The position numbers were made by a program, and so were the translations under genes. This document shows, in pieces, positions 8,912 to 17,714 of a stretch of DNA of 64,000 nucleotides. The DNA is taken from assembly GCA_903939115.1 (NCBI GenBank), contig CAJAFV010000046.1:101663-165662 (forward strand), in the 5' to 3' direction. This DNA comes from an uncultured Geobacteraceae bacterium (lineage in GTDB: Bacteria > Desulfobacterota > Desulfuromonadia > Geobacterales > Pseudopelobacteraceae). The notes below the pieces were generated by a model. That model made no database searches. It was given only the letters and a program-made list of their open reading frames with translations, and had not been told where the DNA came from. Each line of letters begins with the position of its first letter. The first letter of the stretch is position 1.

Positions 8912-9805
8912 TTACAGTTCTGTCCGGTCAAGAAAACGGGAGATCAGTGGCACGACCTCCTCTTTGGCGTCTTCGAGAACATAGTGGCCGCAATCCGGGT
9001 AACTGTGGAGTTCGGCAGCAGGGAAGCGTTGCTGCCATTCGGCCAGAAAATGCCGGTCAAAGACAAAATCCTGCTCACCCCAGCAGATCAGTATCGGCAG
9101 GTTACTGAACTGCCCGATCCCGTCAGAAACGGCGCTGACCAGATCATACCCCCGGTCGCCGGGGGAGAGCGGAATGTCCTGTACGAAGCGGAGCGTGGCA
9201 ATGCGGTTCTGCCATGAATCGTAGGGAAGCTGGTAAAGGGCGCGGAGCTCCGGGCTCATCGGGTTGCGCTTGCACCCCACATAGGACGCGCCTGTGCTGA
9301 AAGCATTGAGGCCGCGTACCAGCAGCGTACCGAGTACCGTGTCGCGGCAGATGCGCAGGCCGAGCGGAAACGGTTTGGTTTTCGGCAGGTGGAAAGCGCC
9401 TGTATTGAGAATCACCAGCCGCGAAATCCGCTCGGGGTGGCGTACGGCATAAGCCATGCCGATCATCCCCCCCCAGTCATGCACAATGAGGGTGATCTTT
9501 TCCGTTACTCCCAGCGTCTCAAGGAGCCGTTCCAGGTCATCAACGCGGCGGGCAAGGGTATATTCATAACGATCATCACCAGGTTTATCGGACAGGCCGC
9601 AGCCGATATGGTCGGGCACGATGCAGCGATACCGGTCCCGCAGCGCCAGCACCAGGTTGCGGTAATAGAATGACCAGGAGGGGTTGCCATGCACCATCAC
9701 CACCGGCGCGCCGGCCCCCTCGTCCAGATAATGATAGCCCAGACCGCCAATATCGAGGTGTTTCCCGTTGAACGGATATTCTTTTTTCAGCCGGGCGTTT
9801 ACCAT
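8912..9805 (-). CDS. oleB: OleB-like beta-lactone decarboxylase (alpha/beta hydrolase)
   Basis: The 297-aa product is an alpha/beta hydrolase of the haloalkane-dehalogenase branch. The oxyanion-hole segment is VMVHGNPSWSFYYRNL (residues about 36-51), the nucleophile is the Asp of IVHDWGGMIGMAY (near 113), and the end of the fold shows ICWGEQDFVFD and DCGHYVLED with the acid and the catalytic His. OleB proteins decarboxylate the cis beta-lactone from OleC to an internal cis-olefin plus CO2. Without neighbours the sequence would be called a haloalkane dehalogenase homologue; the operon makes OleB the better call. Its ATG lies inside the end of oleA, with a 7-nt overlap. Confidence 0.88.
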   Translation of the reverse strand: MVNARLKKEYPFNGKHLDIGGLGYHYLDEGAGAPVVMVHGNPSWSFYYRNLVLALRDRYRCIVPDHIGCGLSDKPGDDRYEYTLARRVDDLERLLETLGVTEKITLIVHDWGGMIGMAYAVRHPERISRLVILNTGAFHLPKTKPFPLGLRICRDTVLGTLLVRGLNAFSTGASYVGCKRNPMSPELRALYQLPYDSWQNRIATLRFVQDIPLSPGDRGYDLVSAVSDGIGQFSNLPILICWGEQDFVFDRHFLAEWQQRFPAAELHSYPDCGHYVLEDAKEEVVPLISRFLDRTEL

Positions 9806-10842
9806 TCTATCCCCAGCATCAGACAGTTCAGGCCGCTGCCGATTCCGAGAAAAGCCACCTTGTCTCCCGCTTCCAGAATGTCCCGTTCATCGGCGATGGC
9901 GGCGGTCAGCGGCAGGGAAACAGAGCCCATGTTGCCGAGATATTCGTAGGTGGTGAAGTCTTTTTCCGCCGGAATGTCGAGCGACTTCAGGATCGCGCTC
10001 TGATGGGCGGAGCCGACCTGATGACAAACCACCTGGTCAACATCCTCGGTTTTCCAGCCTACTTGAGGCAGGAAGGCATCCCAGGTCAATCTGCCGAGTT
10101 CGACGCCGTAGTTCATGACGTTTACTCCATCTGTCGACATGTTCTGCAGATACCCACCTTTGCCGTCCGGGGTTATTCCCCACAGACAGAGCCGGTGATG
10201 TTCAGGAGCCGCCTGTGTTATGCCGCCAAGTAAACGGCGCCGTGACGAACCGGAAAAGGAACCGTCTGTCAGCAGGATAGCAACGGCACCCGAGCCACCG
10301 GTGAGAGTTGCGAGAGAAGCGCCGAAGTGCTGCATAGTCCGCTCTTCAAGCATTCTCTCAATCATTATATCGTTTATTTCACGGGCACTTTCACAGGAAA
10401 CCACGAGGCCGGCTCGTATCTGGCCGAGTTCAATCCTATTGGCAACATCCAGAATGCCATTAAGAACGCCCAGGCAGGCATTTGACAGGTCAAATACAGC
10501 GGCTTTGCCTCCGATGCCGAGCTTGGCGGCGACCCTGCACGCAGTCGCAGGTTCAAACTGCTCACGGCAGACACCGGTATAAATCAACGCCCCTATGTCG
10601 CCTGGCGAAATACCGGTTACCGAAAGAACTTTCCGTGCGGCGGCAATAGCTCCCGATGAAAGCGGATACCCAGGCTCCCACCAGCGCCGTTCGCGAATTC
10701 CGGTCATAGCCTGCAATTGCCCTGGGACGATGCGCAGGTATTTGTAAAGCGGCTCCAACCGTGCTTCAAGTTCAGCAGTGGTAACGACAACCGGAGCCAG
10801 TTCGTAGCCCATTGCTTCAATAACAACTTTACGGTATTTCAT
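9799..10842 (-). CDS. oleA: OleA-like head-to-head acyl condensing enzyme (thiolase superfamily)
   Basis: This 347-aa member of the FabH/KAS III-like thiolase superfamily has the active-site Cys in FDLSNACLGVLNG near residue 119, His in VVCHQVGSAH and Asn in YEYLGNMGSVSLP, giving the usual Cys-His-Asn set. A Glu in REQFEPATA occupies the place where OleA proteins carry the conserved Glu that helps start chemistry from the partner subunit. OleA condenses two acyl thioesters by a non-decarboxylative Claisen reaction, giving a 2-alkyl-3-keto acid. Its placement directly after the synthase genes (ATGA overlap) suggests that it takes chains made by that synthase. A FabH starter synthase is the alternative. 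Confidence 0.88.
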   Translation of the reverse strand: MKYRKVVIEAMGYELAPVVVTTAELEARLEPLYKYLRIVPGQLQAMTGIRERRWWEPGYPLSSGAIAAARKVLSVTGISPGDIGALIYTGVCREQFEPATACRVAAKLGIGGKAAVFDLSNACLGVLNGILDVANRIELGQIRAGLVVSCESAREINDIMIERMLEERTMQHFGASLATLTGGSGAVAILLTDGSFSGSSRRRLLGGITQAAPEHHRLCLWGITPDGKGGYLQNMSTDGVNVMNYGVELGRLTWDAFLPQVGWKTEDVDQVVCHQVGSAHQSAILKSLDIPAEKDFTTYEYLGNMGSVSLPLTAAIADERDILEAGDKVAFLGIGSGLNCLMLGIEW

Positions 10843-13800
10843 AGAGGCTCCATAGTTACACTGAAATCAGTCATCTGGTAAATTAACTTCCCATCCACGG
10901 AGAGGAAACCATCCGCGGTCACAATTCGTTTCTGATCATCCACGGCGGTAATCCAGGCGCTGACCGTAACCCGGCTGTTGGTTGGCACAACCTGTCCGCG
11001 ATAGAGCCAGCGGTGCTTACGTTCCAGGGCTACGGCCGAAACAGCCGTGCCATCCTGCCACCCCCAGCGTTCTACGGCCGCAAACTTCATCAGCTGAATG
11101 AACGACTCCAGTCCCAATGAGCCGGGTGTGACCGGATCCTCGTAAAAGTGCGCCTTGAAGAACCATTCATCCGGATCGACATCCTTGATGCCGCATATGT
11201 ATCCGAGTCCGTTCGGTCCGCCATCGGGAACGAACAGTTCAATCCGGTCGATCATAGCCAGCTGTTTTTCCGGGAATGGAGCAGAGTTCGGAAACGGGAG
11301 GGCACGGCCCCGTCCCTCCTCATCCGCCGTCGGCTGATACGGCTGAGCTTCGCGGATACCGACCTGATGAGCGAGCGCCTCCTTGGCAAAGAAGCCGAAC
11401 ATGGTATCACCTTCGTAGAGAACGCCATGCCGATCGGCAACGCTGAAGTCAAACTCCTGGATAATCATGCCGCCGCTGGTGGCAACCTTTGTCATAGTGG
11501 CGCAGCAGGTCAGTACGCCGCTATCGGGAGTCACGGTCCGGTGCTGCACGGCGGTTCCGCCAAGATTGCGGAAGGAGATGTCCTTTGGACTGGTCAGCGC
11601 CGAACCGACATACGCGGCCAGCCAGCCGCACGGCTGCAGCGCCGCTTCCAGCAGGACACAAAACGGCATGCGCGGCTGGCGTTCAGCGGCATAAAACCAG
11701 GCGTCTGCCGGCAGATCATACTGCGCTTCAGCCATGGCACCGGCGGTCATCTGCCACGGTTCGCCGCGCACAGCGGTGACCCGGTCCATGAACTGGAACG
11801 GCGGTCCCGGCAGGCGGGCAATCTTGCGCCCGGCATCAAACACGCGGTAGCGGTCGCCGAACCCTTCGGAGGGGTTGCCGTTACTGTAGGCGAGGATCTG
11901 CTCTTTGGTGTAGATGGCAGGTTTTCTCCCCTCACCCCGCCCTTCTCCCTCAAGGAGAGGGAGCGAGCCTGACCAGAGTGCCTGCAGCAGTTCCCTGTTC
12001 GTACCGGTCAGGCGGGCCGACATACTGGTAATCTCGACAATCGGTTTGCCGTCGGCGTACATAAGGGCGTCCACAATCACGTACGGCTCCGGCCGGTAGC
12101 CGATTTCCCGGATGGTGACCTCATAGGTAACGATCTTGGTACTTTCCAGTACCTGGCCGCGGCAGCAGAGCTTGCTGGCAACACCCGGTACCGGTTCCCA
12201 GACGGAACCGGCCGCTTCGGCTACCCAGCCGATACGCAGCAGGTAGATGCGGAGCGTATGCATGCAGCACTCATACATCAGGGTGCCCGGCATGACCCGG
12301 TCATCAACGAAGTGGCAGGTGATAAACCAGTCATCCGGGTGGATGTCGGCTTCGGCCCTGATAATGCCGATACCGCAGCGTCCTCCGTTCGGATCTATTT
12401 CATTGACCCGGTGGACGAGTCGCATTCTGCCCCCCGGAATCGTCAGCGGACGGGAGAGCGGCAACCGGGCGAATAGCGGACCGAAACAACCGGTCAGGTC
12501 ACCGTCGCGCAACTTATCAAGTTGCGCAGCATCATACCCTTCACACGCCAGTGGTACCAGATCCTGCCAGTCAGTCGGGCGGATGCCGGCCGTAGGGCGC
12601 AGATCAAGCACCGGACGGACGATGCCCTTGCCGGCATCGAGCTCCTGCTGACTGAAGAAGCCGGCACAGCCGTCGCGCATGGACAGGAGCGGTCGGCCAT
12701 TCACTGTGGCTTCAAAAAAGAAGCGGAACAGCCAGGTATCTCCCTGGCGGAAGAATCGTTCGATGCGGATATCGTAATGGATCGTCTCGCCCGGGCCGGG
12801 GAGGCCGTGATGGAAGGTGACCACGGCGTCGAGCAGGCGATAGACCGCCAGGCCCCGGGTAATGAAGTCAATACCGAGATAGCCGGAAAGGAACAGGTCG
12901 GCCTGACCGGCTTCCACGGCAATGCAGGTAGGGATACGGCCGCCATCCAGATACCAGGCGCCCGGATTGATATCATGCTCGGTGACGACCCTGCCATGGG
13001 TCATGGAACGCGGTTCGCCCTCGACGCTGATGATACGGTCCACTAGCATCAGCGGTTCGTCCGGCAGTCGGACGCGAGTCGGGAAGGAATCCACCTCGGC
13101 AAACGCGCGGCCAAGCATCCGGCCAACCGAGCCGCGTGCGAATTCAAAACAGAGGTCGCGGTTGAAGGCGACGGCTCCCCCTCCCCAGTCCTCCCCCGCT
13201 GGGGGAGGTTGGGAGGGAGGCGGGGACAGTGGTGCATCCTCCCCCAGCGACTGCCGTAGCGACATTTCCAGGGCAAGAGCGTGTGACATCGAGCGGGTCA
13301 CGGTCTCGCTGACGGTAAGAAACGCCGCATGGGCTTCAGTATGGGACTGTTGGGACCGGGCAAGTTCACGTATCAGTGAGTCGCCTGCACCGTCACGAAG
13401 TGGCTCAGGAGTGGTGGTCGCGGTTACCGATGATGTCGCAGCGGTCTCCTTCGTGGCGGCGGGTTTCTTCGCTTGTGGCACAGGTGGCTGCGGCGGCTGA
13501 AATGGCGCGCCGCCGAGCCCGACTCGAACCATTCCAGACCTGTTTTGAGCGGCAACAACAACTCGCGGAACATCAAAGAGGGGCGACAGGTCGACCGGCA
13601 GCCGTTCAGCGATCAAGTTGGCCATCATCTTCAATATGACAGATACCGGATCCTGACCGGAAAAACAGGCGGAGCGGGCCAGATGCGGACGATCGCCGAG
13701 GATGCGTCCGATCATGCGGCTGCAGGATGCGCCCGGCCCCATCTCCAGAAACAGGCGGACGCCGTCGCGATATGCCGACTCGATTACTTGCGGATAGTTG

Positions 13801-16800
13801 ATGCCGTGCAGCGCCTGGCCGAGGATCGACGCGGCGGCACTTTCGCGGGTGACCTCGTAGGAATCACCCTTGACGCCGCTGTAATAGACAACGCCGGTCG
13901 GTGCTTCCGTGGGGTACAGATGCAGATCGTGGTACGGGGTTGCCACCTGCTGCGCCACTTCGCAATGCACCGTGGTCACTCCCTGCAGCGGGAAAAACCG
14001 GCTGCCGAGCGCTGCCACCAGCCGGGATAGTTCGTCGGCATCACCGCCGATGACGCACTCATCGGGAGTGTTGACGATCAGGAGATAGGTGCGGGGGAAC
14101 TCCGACAGCGCAGCTCGCACAGCCTGTTCCGGCGCTGTGACAACTCCGAGGCTCCAGTTTACGGTCGCGCCTTCTTTCAGGCCCCAGGCTTGTTTGGCCG
14201 CACGGCACTCGCCGGCCAGATCGTCGGTAAAGAGAGTGGATTCCTTCATGCGGCGATACATGCCGTCGCGGTCGCGCCACGCCCGTTGGGAAAAGAGTCC
14301 CGCCGATTCACCGAGGCTGTAGCCGATGACAGCAGCAGGGTGGACCCCGAAGCGCTGTACCAGATCACTGACGGCGCAACCGACCGCTACCTGGCCGAAA
14401 ATAACGGCCCGATGATCGTCATTGATCAGGGATGCTGCTGCATCGTTCCAGAACAGCTCCGGCTGGAACTGTGCCCGCAGCAAAAGGTTCTCTTCATTTT
14501 GGCGGCGCAGAACAGCTGGCCAGCGGTTGAACAGTTCCATCCCCATGCCGGAATAATGATTGCCGGAACCGGGAAAGACAAACGCTACTTTCCCCGCAGA
14601 GCCAAGCGGTTCCGCTGCATAAAACAGCCGATCACGCAGGCCCGGCAGAGTGGCGAGGGGAGTGCCGTTATTCTTCACTGTGGACCGGCCGAGTTCGATA
14701 AGCAGAGTCAACTCAACGCGATCCCGGGCAACCATGGCAATGGCACGTGCTTTACCGGCGGCTGCCGTAAAGTGTGGATACCAGGCGGAGGCCAGATCAT
14801 AGAGGCTGTCTGAAGATCCCTGTATCGCATCTTCAAGCAGATCAAGTTGCACCAGAAGATCAGCAACGGTGTCACCGGCAACAGCAAAGAGAGCTTCAGT
14901 GCCTGCTCCGAGCGGGGCGCAGCGCTCCGTTTCACCGCCGGACGGAGGTGTGTCGCATCCCTCCAGGACCACATGGCTGCACGAACCGTCGATGCTGCAA
15001 ACAGTGACACCGGCACGGCGCGGGCCGTCGTTCCGATTGCGCAGCCAGTAACGGGAGGAGCGGGGGAAATGAAGCGGCGACTGCTCCGGGAGAGCCGGTG
15101 CGGCTGATGTCAGACCGCGGCAGCCCGGAATGATTTCATGGTACAGGGCAAGACAGCCACGCAGCAGCGACGCAAGACCGGAAGCCGCACCGCTGTGGCC
15201 AATGTCCCCCTTGACGCTGCTGACGGCGCATGAACGGGCCGGGGCGGTATCGGAAGAAAACCAGGATGCCAGGGCAGCAGCTTCATCGGAGTCAGATTCA
15301 GGGGTGCCGTCGGCGCTCGCCTCAATGAAGTCGATGGATTCCCGAGGTACGCCTGCGTCAGCGTAGGCTTTGTCAAGCGCCTGGTGATAGGTCTTCTGCC
15401 CGTCCGCCGTCGGATCACCGCTTGCAGAGCCGATGCCGCGAATGACGGCATATACCCGGTCACCGTCACGCTTGGCATCTTCAAGGCGTTTAAGCACAAC
15501 GGCGCAGGCGCCTTCGCCGATAACGGCACCGTCGGCAGTTACGTCAAACGGTGCAGAACTGCCCGAACGGGAATAGGGATGCACGGCATGCCGGCCGAGA
15601 ACCGCCCGCAGGTCGCCGGCCAGATCCACGGCACCGACCAGTGCCTGGTCAAGTTCACGATTCTGCAGCTGGCGGATGGCCACCTCCAGCGCCCTGATGC
15701 CGGAACTTTCCTCACTGGAGAGAGTAAAACTCGGCCCGCCGATACGGAATTCACGGGCGATCCTGCTGGCCACGACGCTGCCGAGCGCACCCATGGTGCG
15801 GTTGGCGGTCAGGGACGGTCCGGCGGCAGTGCGGAGTTGGGATAGCCACTCAGACTGCTCTTTTGGCGTCAGCTCCCGCCCCAGTTCCCGCTCCCAGCGT
15901 GAGGCCTGCCCGGCCAAAGCCCACCGCAGGCTGAAGTTGGTGCTGTTCAGGTCAAGGGCGATGCCGATAAAGACGCCGGTTGATGAGTTGCTGTCCCGGT
16001 CGCATCCGGCATTGTGCAGTGCCTCTGCCGCCGTTTGCAGCATGAGCAGCTGCTGTGGCAGCATCTCCTCCATCTCGCGGGGCGGAATACGAAAGCGGTT
16101 GGCCGGCAGCGTCACTTCATCCATCGTAAAACCGGCGAACGGCGTCGCATCGAGCCTTTCTGTGTGGAACCATCTGCTCTCTGATGCGCCATGCCAACCC
16201 TTTGGCGGAGTCGGAACAGCAGCGGTATCGCCGCCGAGTACCCGTTCCTGGAACGCCCGTAGCGATTGCCACTGGCCGAAACGGGCATCCATGCCGACTA
16301 CGGCAATGGCGTCATGTTTTTCTTGTGGCGGAAGGGGAACGGATAATGGCGGTGCGGCAGAGTGCGGCAGCCATTCCTCAATCAGCAGATGAGCGTTGAT
16401 ACCGCCAAAACCGAACGCGCTGACGGCAGCACGTCGGGGAATCCCTTCGCCCCGCCGCTGCCATGGGGCTGGTGACGACAGGACGCGAAACGGGCTGTCG
16501 GCCAGTTCCATGCCGGACTGCGGCGTGTTGAAATTGGCCGTAGGGGGGAGTGTCTCGTTCTGCAGGGCCAACAGCACCTTGGTCAGGGCTGCGCCGCCTG
16601 CGGCTGTCAGCAGATGGCCGATATTGGATTTAACTGAGCCGATGACGCAACGTGTATCGTCCCGGTCGACTTCGGACCAGAGCTGTTTGAGGCTGGCTAC
16701 TTCGACAGCATCGCCGACCGGCGTGCCGGTCGCGTGACATTCAATCAGATCAACGTCTTCCGGTTGCCAGTCGGCCTGATGGTAGGCGGCACGCATGGCG

Positions 16801-17714
16801 CGCAGCTGTCCTTCCGACATCGGAGCAAGCAGGCTCCCCCCCACATCGTTGGCCAGGCCGATGCCCCTGATGACGCCGTAGATCCGGTCTCCGTGGGCCA
16901 CAGCATCTTCGGTGCGTTTAAGCAGGAACAGTCCCGCACCTTCGCCGACAACGAGTCCGTCGCCCGCAGCATCAAACGGTGAACAGACGCCCCGTTTGGA
17001 AAGGGCGCGCAGCTGGGAAAATCCCATCTGGGTAAAGAGCGGGTCGGGACGGGAAACGCCTCCGGAGAGCATGGCATCGACCCTGCCGGACAGCAGTTCG
17101 TCCATTGACAGTTTCAGGGCATACAGCGATGAAGCGCAGGCGGCATCAAGCGTACAGGCGCCGCCACCGAGGCCGAGGGCGCGGGCCAGAATTCCGGCGG
17201 GCAGGCCGGCGGGAAAGCGATTGAGCGGCGAGGTGGGAGAAGGTGCAGAGGCAGATCCGAACAGCTGCTCCTCGAAGGTGCGCCCGAGCCAGTTACGGGT
17301 CAGCAGCGCGGAGGTCTCGCTCGGCAGGGCCAGGTTGCCGATGATGATGCCAACTCGGGAGCGGTCGAGCGGTGCGGTGACGCCATCGTCGAATGCACGT
17401 TTCCCGGCGTGGATCAGCAGATGAAAGAGCGGATCGAGTCCGTCGAGCAGTGCCGGATCTATGGCAAGACCGGGAAGAGTTGCCGCCGAGGGGAGTCCTT
17501 CGATGAAACAGCCACGGCGCGAATAGACGCAATCAGCTTTTCCCGGCTCTGGATCAAACACGGAGTCGGCCGGAACCATCCATCGTCCGTCCGGAACCTC
17601 GCGGAAGGCGCTGCGGCACCTCCTGATATTGTCCCAGAAAGCCGCCAGGTCGGGCGCATCGGGAAAGATGCCGCCGATTCCGACAATGGCAACTGTAGAG
17701 CGGTAATCAGTCAT
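10839..17714 (-). CDS. pfaC: PfaC-like lipid/polyketide synthase: KS-CLF-AT-DH-DH
   Basis: A 2291-aa multidomain synthase. Residues 8-450 form a ketosynthase with Cys193 (DAACASSL), His327 (ECHATGT) and NIGH. Residues 467-920 form a second KS-like domain with SSEESSG where the Cys motif should be and EASADGT where the His should be, so it is a chain-length-factor type. Residues 1043-1345 form an acyltransferase (Ser1133 in GYSLGES). Residues 1545-1905 and 1965-2290 are FabA-like double-hotdog dehydratases with His1801 (CHFVDDRVMPG) and His2189 (AHFYEDPVTPG). The layout is PfaC with a PfaB-like acyltransferase inserted. I chose the ATG at 17714 because it overlaps the upstream stop by 1 nt (TGATG). 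Two palindromic repeats lie in frame, near residues 1498-1513 and 1915-1930. Confidence 0.92.
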   Translation of the reverse strand: MTDYRSTVAIVGIGGIFPDAPDLAAFWDNIRRCRSAFREVPDGRWMVPADSVFDPEPGKADCVYSRRGCFIEGLPSAATLPGLAIDPALLDGLDPLFHLLIHAGKRAFDDGVTAPLDRSRVGIIIGNLALPSETSALLTRNWLGRTFEEQLFGSASAPSPTSPLNRFPAGLPAGILARALGLGGGACTLDAACASSLYALKLSMDELLSGRVDAMLSGGVSRPDPLFTQMGFSQLRALSKRGVCSPFDAAGDGLVVGEGAGLFLLKRTEDAVAHGDRIYGVIRGIGLANDVGGSLLAPMSEGQLRAMRAAYHQADWQPEDVDLIECHATGTPVGDAVEVASLKQLWSEVDRDDTRCVIGSVKSNIGHLLTAAGGAALTKVLLALQNETLPPTANFNTPQSGMELADSPFRVLSSPAPWQRRGEGIPRRAAVSAFGFGGINAHLLIEEWLPHSAAPPLSVPLPPQEKHDAIAVVGMDARFGQWQSLRAFQERVLGGDTAAVPTPPKGWHGASESRWFHTERLDATPFAGFTMDEVTLPANRFRIPPREMEEMLPQQLLMLQTAAEALHNAGCDRDSNSSTGVFIGIALDLNSTNFSLRWALAGQASRWERELGRELTPKEQSEWLSQLRTAAGPSLTANRTMGALGSVVASRIAREFRIGGPSFTLSSEESSGIRALEVAIRQLQNRELDQALVGAVDLAGDLRAVLGRHAVHPYSRSGSSAPFDVTADGAVIGEGACAVVLKRLEDAKRDGDRVYAVIRGIGSASGDPTADGQKTYHQALDKAYADAGVPRESIDFIEASADGTPESDSDEAAALASWFSSDTAPARSCAVSSVKGDIGHSGAASGLASLLRGCLALYHEIIPGCRGLTSAAPALPEQSPLHFPRSSRYWLRNRNDGPRRAGVTVCSIDGSCSHVVLEGCDTPPSGGETERCAPLGAGTEALFAVAGDTVADLLVQLDLLEDAIQGSSDSLYDLASAWYPHFTAAAGKARAIAMVARDRVELTLLIELGRSTVKNNGTPLATLPGLRDRLFYAAEPLGSAGKVAFVFPGSGNHYSGMGMELFNRWPAVLRRQNEENLLLRAQFQPELFWNDAAASLINDDHRAVIFGQVAVGCAVSDLVQRFGVHPAAVIGYSLGESAGLFSQRAWRDRDGMYRRMKESTLFTDDLAGECRAAKQAWGLKEGATVNWSLGVVTAPEQAVRAALSEFPRTYLLIVNTPDECVIGGDADELSRLVAALGSRFFPLQGVTTVHCEVAQQVATPYHDLHLYPTEAPTGVVYYSGVKGDSYEVTRESAAASILGQALHGINYPQVIESAYRDGVRLFLEMGPGASCSRMIGRILGDRPHLARSACFSGQDPVSVILKMMANLIAERLPVDLSPLFDVPRVVVAAQNRSGMVRVGLGGAPFQPPQPPVPQAKKPAATKETAATSSVTATTTPEPLRDGAGDSLIRELARSQQSHTEAHAAFLTVSETVTRSMSHALALEMSLRQSLGEDAPLSPPPSQPPPAGEDWGGGAVAFNRDLCFEFARGSVGRMLGRAFAEVDSFPTRVRLPDEPLMLVDRIISVEGEPRSMTHGRVVTEHDINPGAWYLDGGRIPTCIAVEAGQADLFLSGYLGIDFITRGLAVYRLLDAVVTFHHGLPGPGETIHYDIRIERFFRQGDTWLFRFFFEATVNGRPLLSMRDGCAGFFSQQELDAGKGIVRPVLDLRPTAGIRPTDWQDLVPLACEGYDAAQLDKLRDGDLTGCFGPLFARLPLSRPLTIPGGRMRLVHRVNEIDPNGGRCGIGIIRAEADIHPDDWFITCHFVDDRVMPGTLMYECCMHTLRIYLLRIGWVAEAAGSVWEPVPGVASKLCCRGQVLESTKIVTYEVTIREIGYRPEPYVIVDALMYADGKPIVEITSMSARLTGTNRELLQALWSGSLPLLEGEGRGEGRKPAIYTKEQILAYSNGNPSEGFGDRYRVFDAGRKIARLPGPPFQFMDRVTAVRGEPWQMTAGAMAEAQYDLPADAWFYAAERQPRMPFCVLLEAALQPCGWLAAYVGSALTSPKDISFRNLGGTAVQHRTVTPDSGVLTCCATMTKVATSGGMIIQEFDFSVADRHGVLYEGDTMFGFFAKEALAHQVGIREAQPYQPTADEEGRGRALPFPNSAPFPEKQLAMIDRIELFVPDGGPNGLGYICGIKDVDPDEWFFKAHFYEDPVTPGSLGLESFIQLMKFAAVERWGWQDGTAVSAVALERKHRWLYRGQVVPTNSRVTVSAWITAVDDQKRIVTADGFLSVDGKLIYQMTDFSVTMEPL
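11925..11973. repeat. Palindromic repeat inserted in frame in the pfaC-like gene (second site)
   Basis: The stretch contains CCCCTCACCCCGCCCTTCTCC followed by CTCAAGGAGAGGG, the same sequence type as the right half of the intergenic element at 5361-5504. Read on the coding strand it gives SGSLPLLEGEGRGEGRK near residues 1916-1930, a low-complexity linker between the two dehydratase regions. The reading frame is preserved. It looks like a tolerated insertion at a domain boundary. Confidence 0.72.
13176..13222. repeat. Palindromic repeat inserted in frame in the pfaC-like gene (first site)
   Basis: A perfect hairpin CCTCCCCC-GCT-GGGGGAGG lies at the centre, with further CCTCCCC and GGGAGG arms outside it. 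On the coding strand it reads PPPSQPPPAGEDWGGGA near residues 1498-1514. It sits in the linker between the acyltransferase and the first dehydratase. It is a different palindrome from the one at 11925 and resembles the CCTCCCC/GGGGAGG intergenic repeats common in many bacterial genomes. Confidence 0.7.

Noticed and set aside
8912..9805. Haloalkane dehalogenase
   Set aside because: The nucleophile Asp and fold fit that family, but OleB proteins share them, and the gene lies between oleA and oleC with overlapping or near-touching ends.
11148..11972. A 274-codon plus-strand frame within the lipid operon
   Set aside because: Antisense to the pfaC-like synthase, whose domains are unmistakable there. 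The antisense translation is Arg/Gly/Ser-rich without recognisable motifs.
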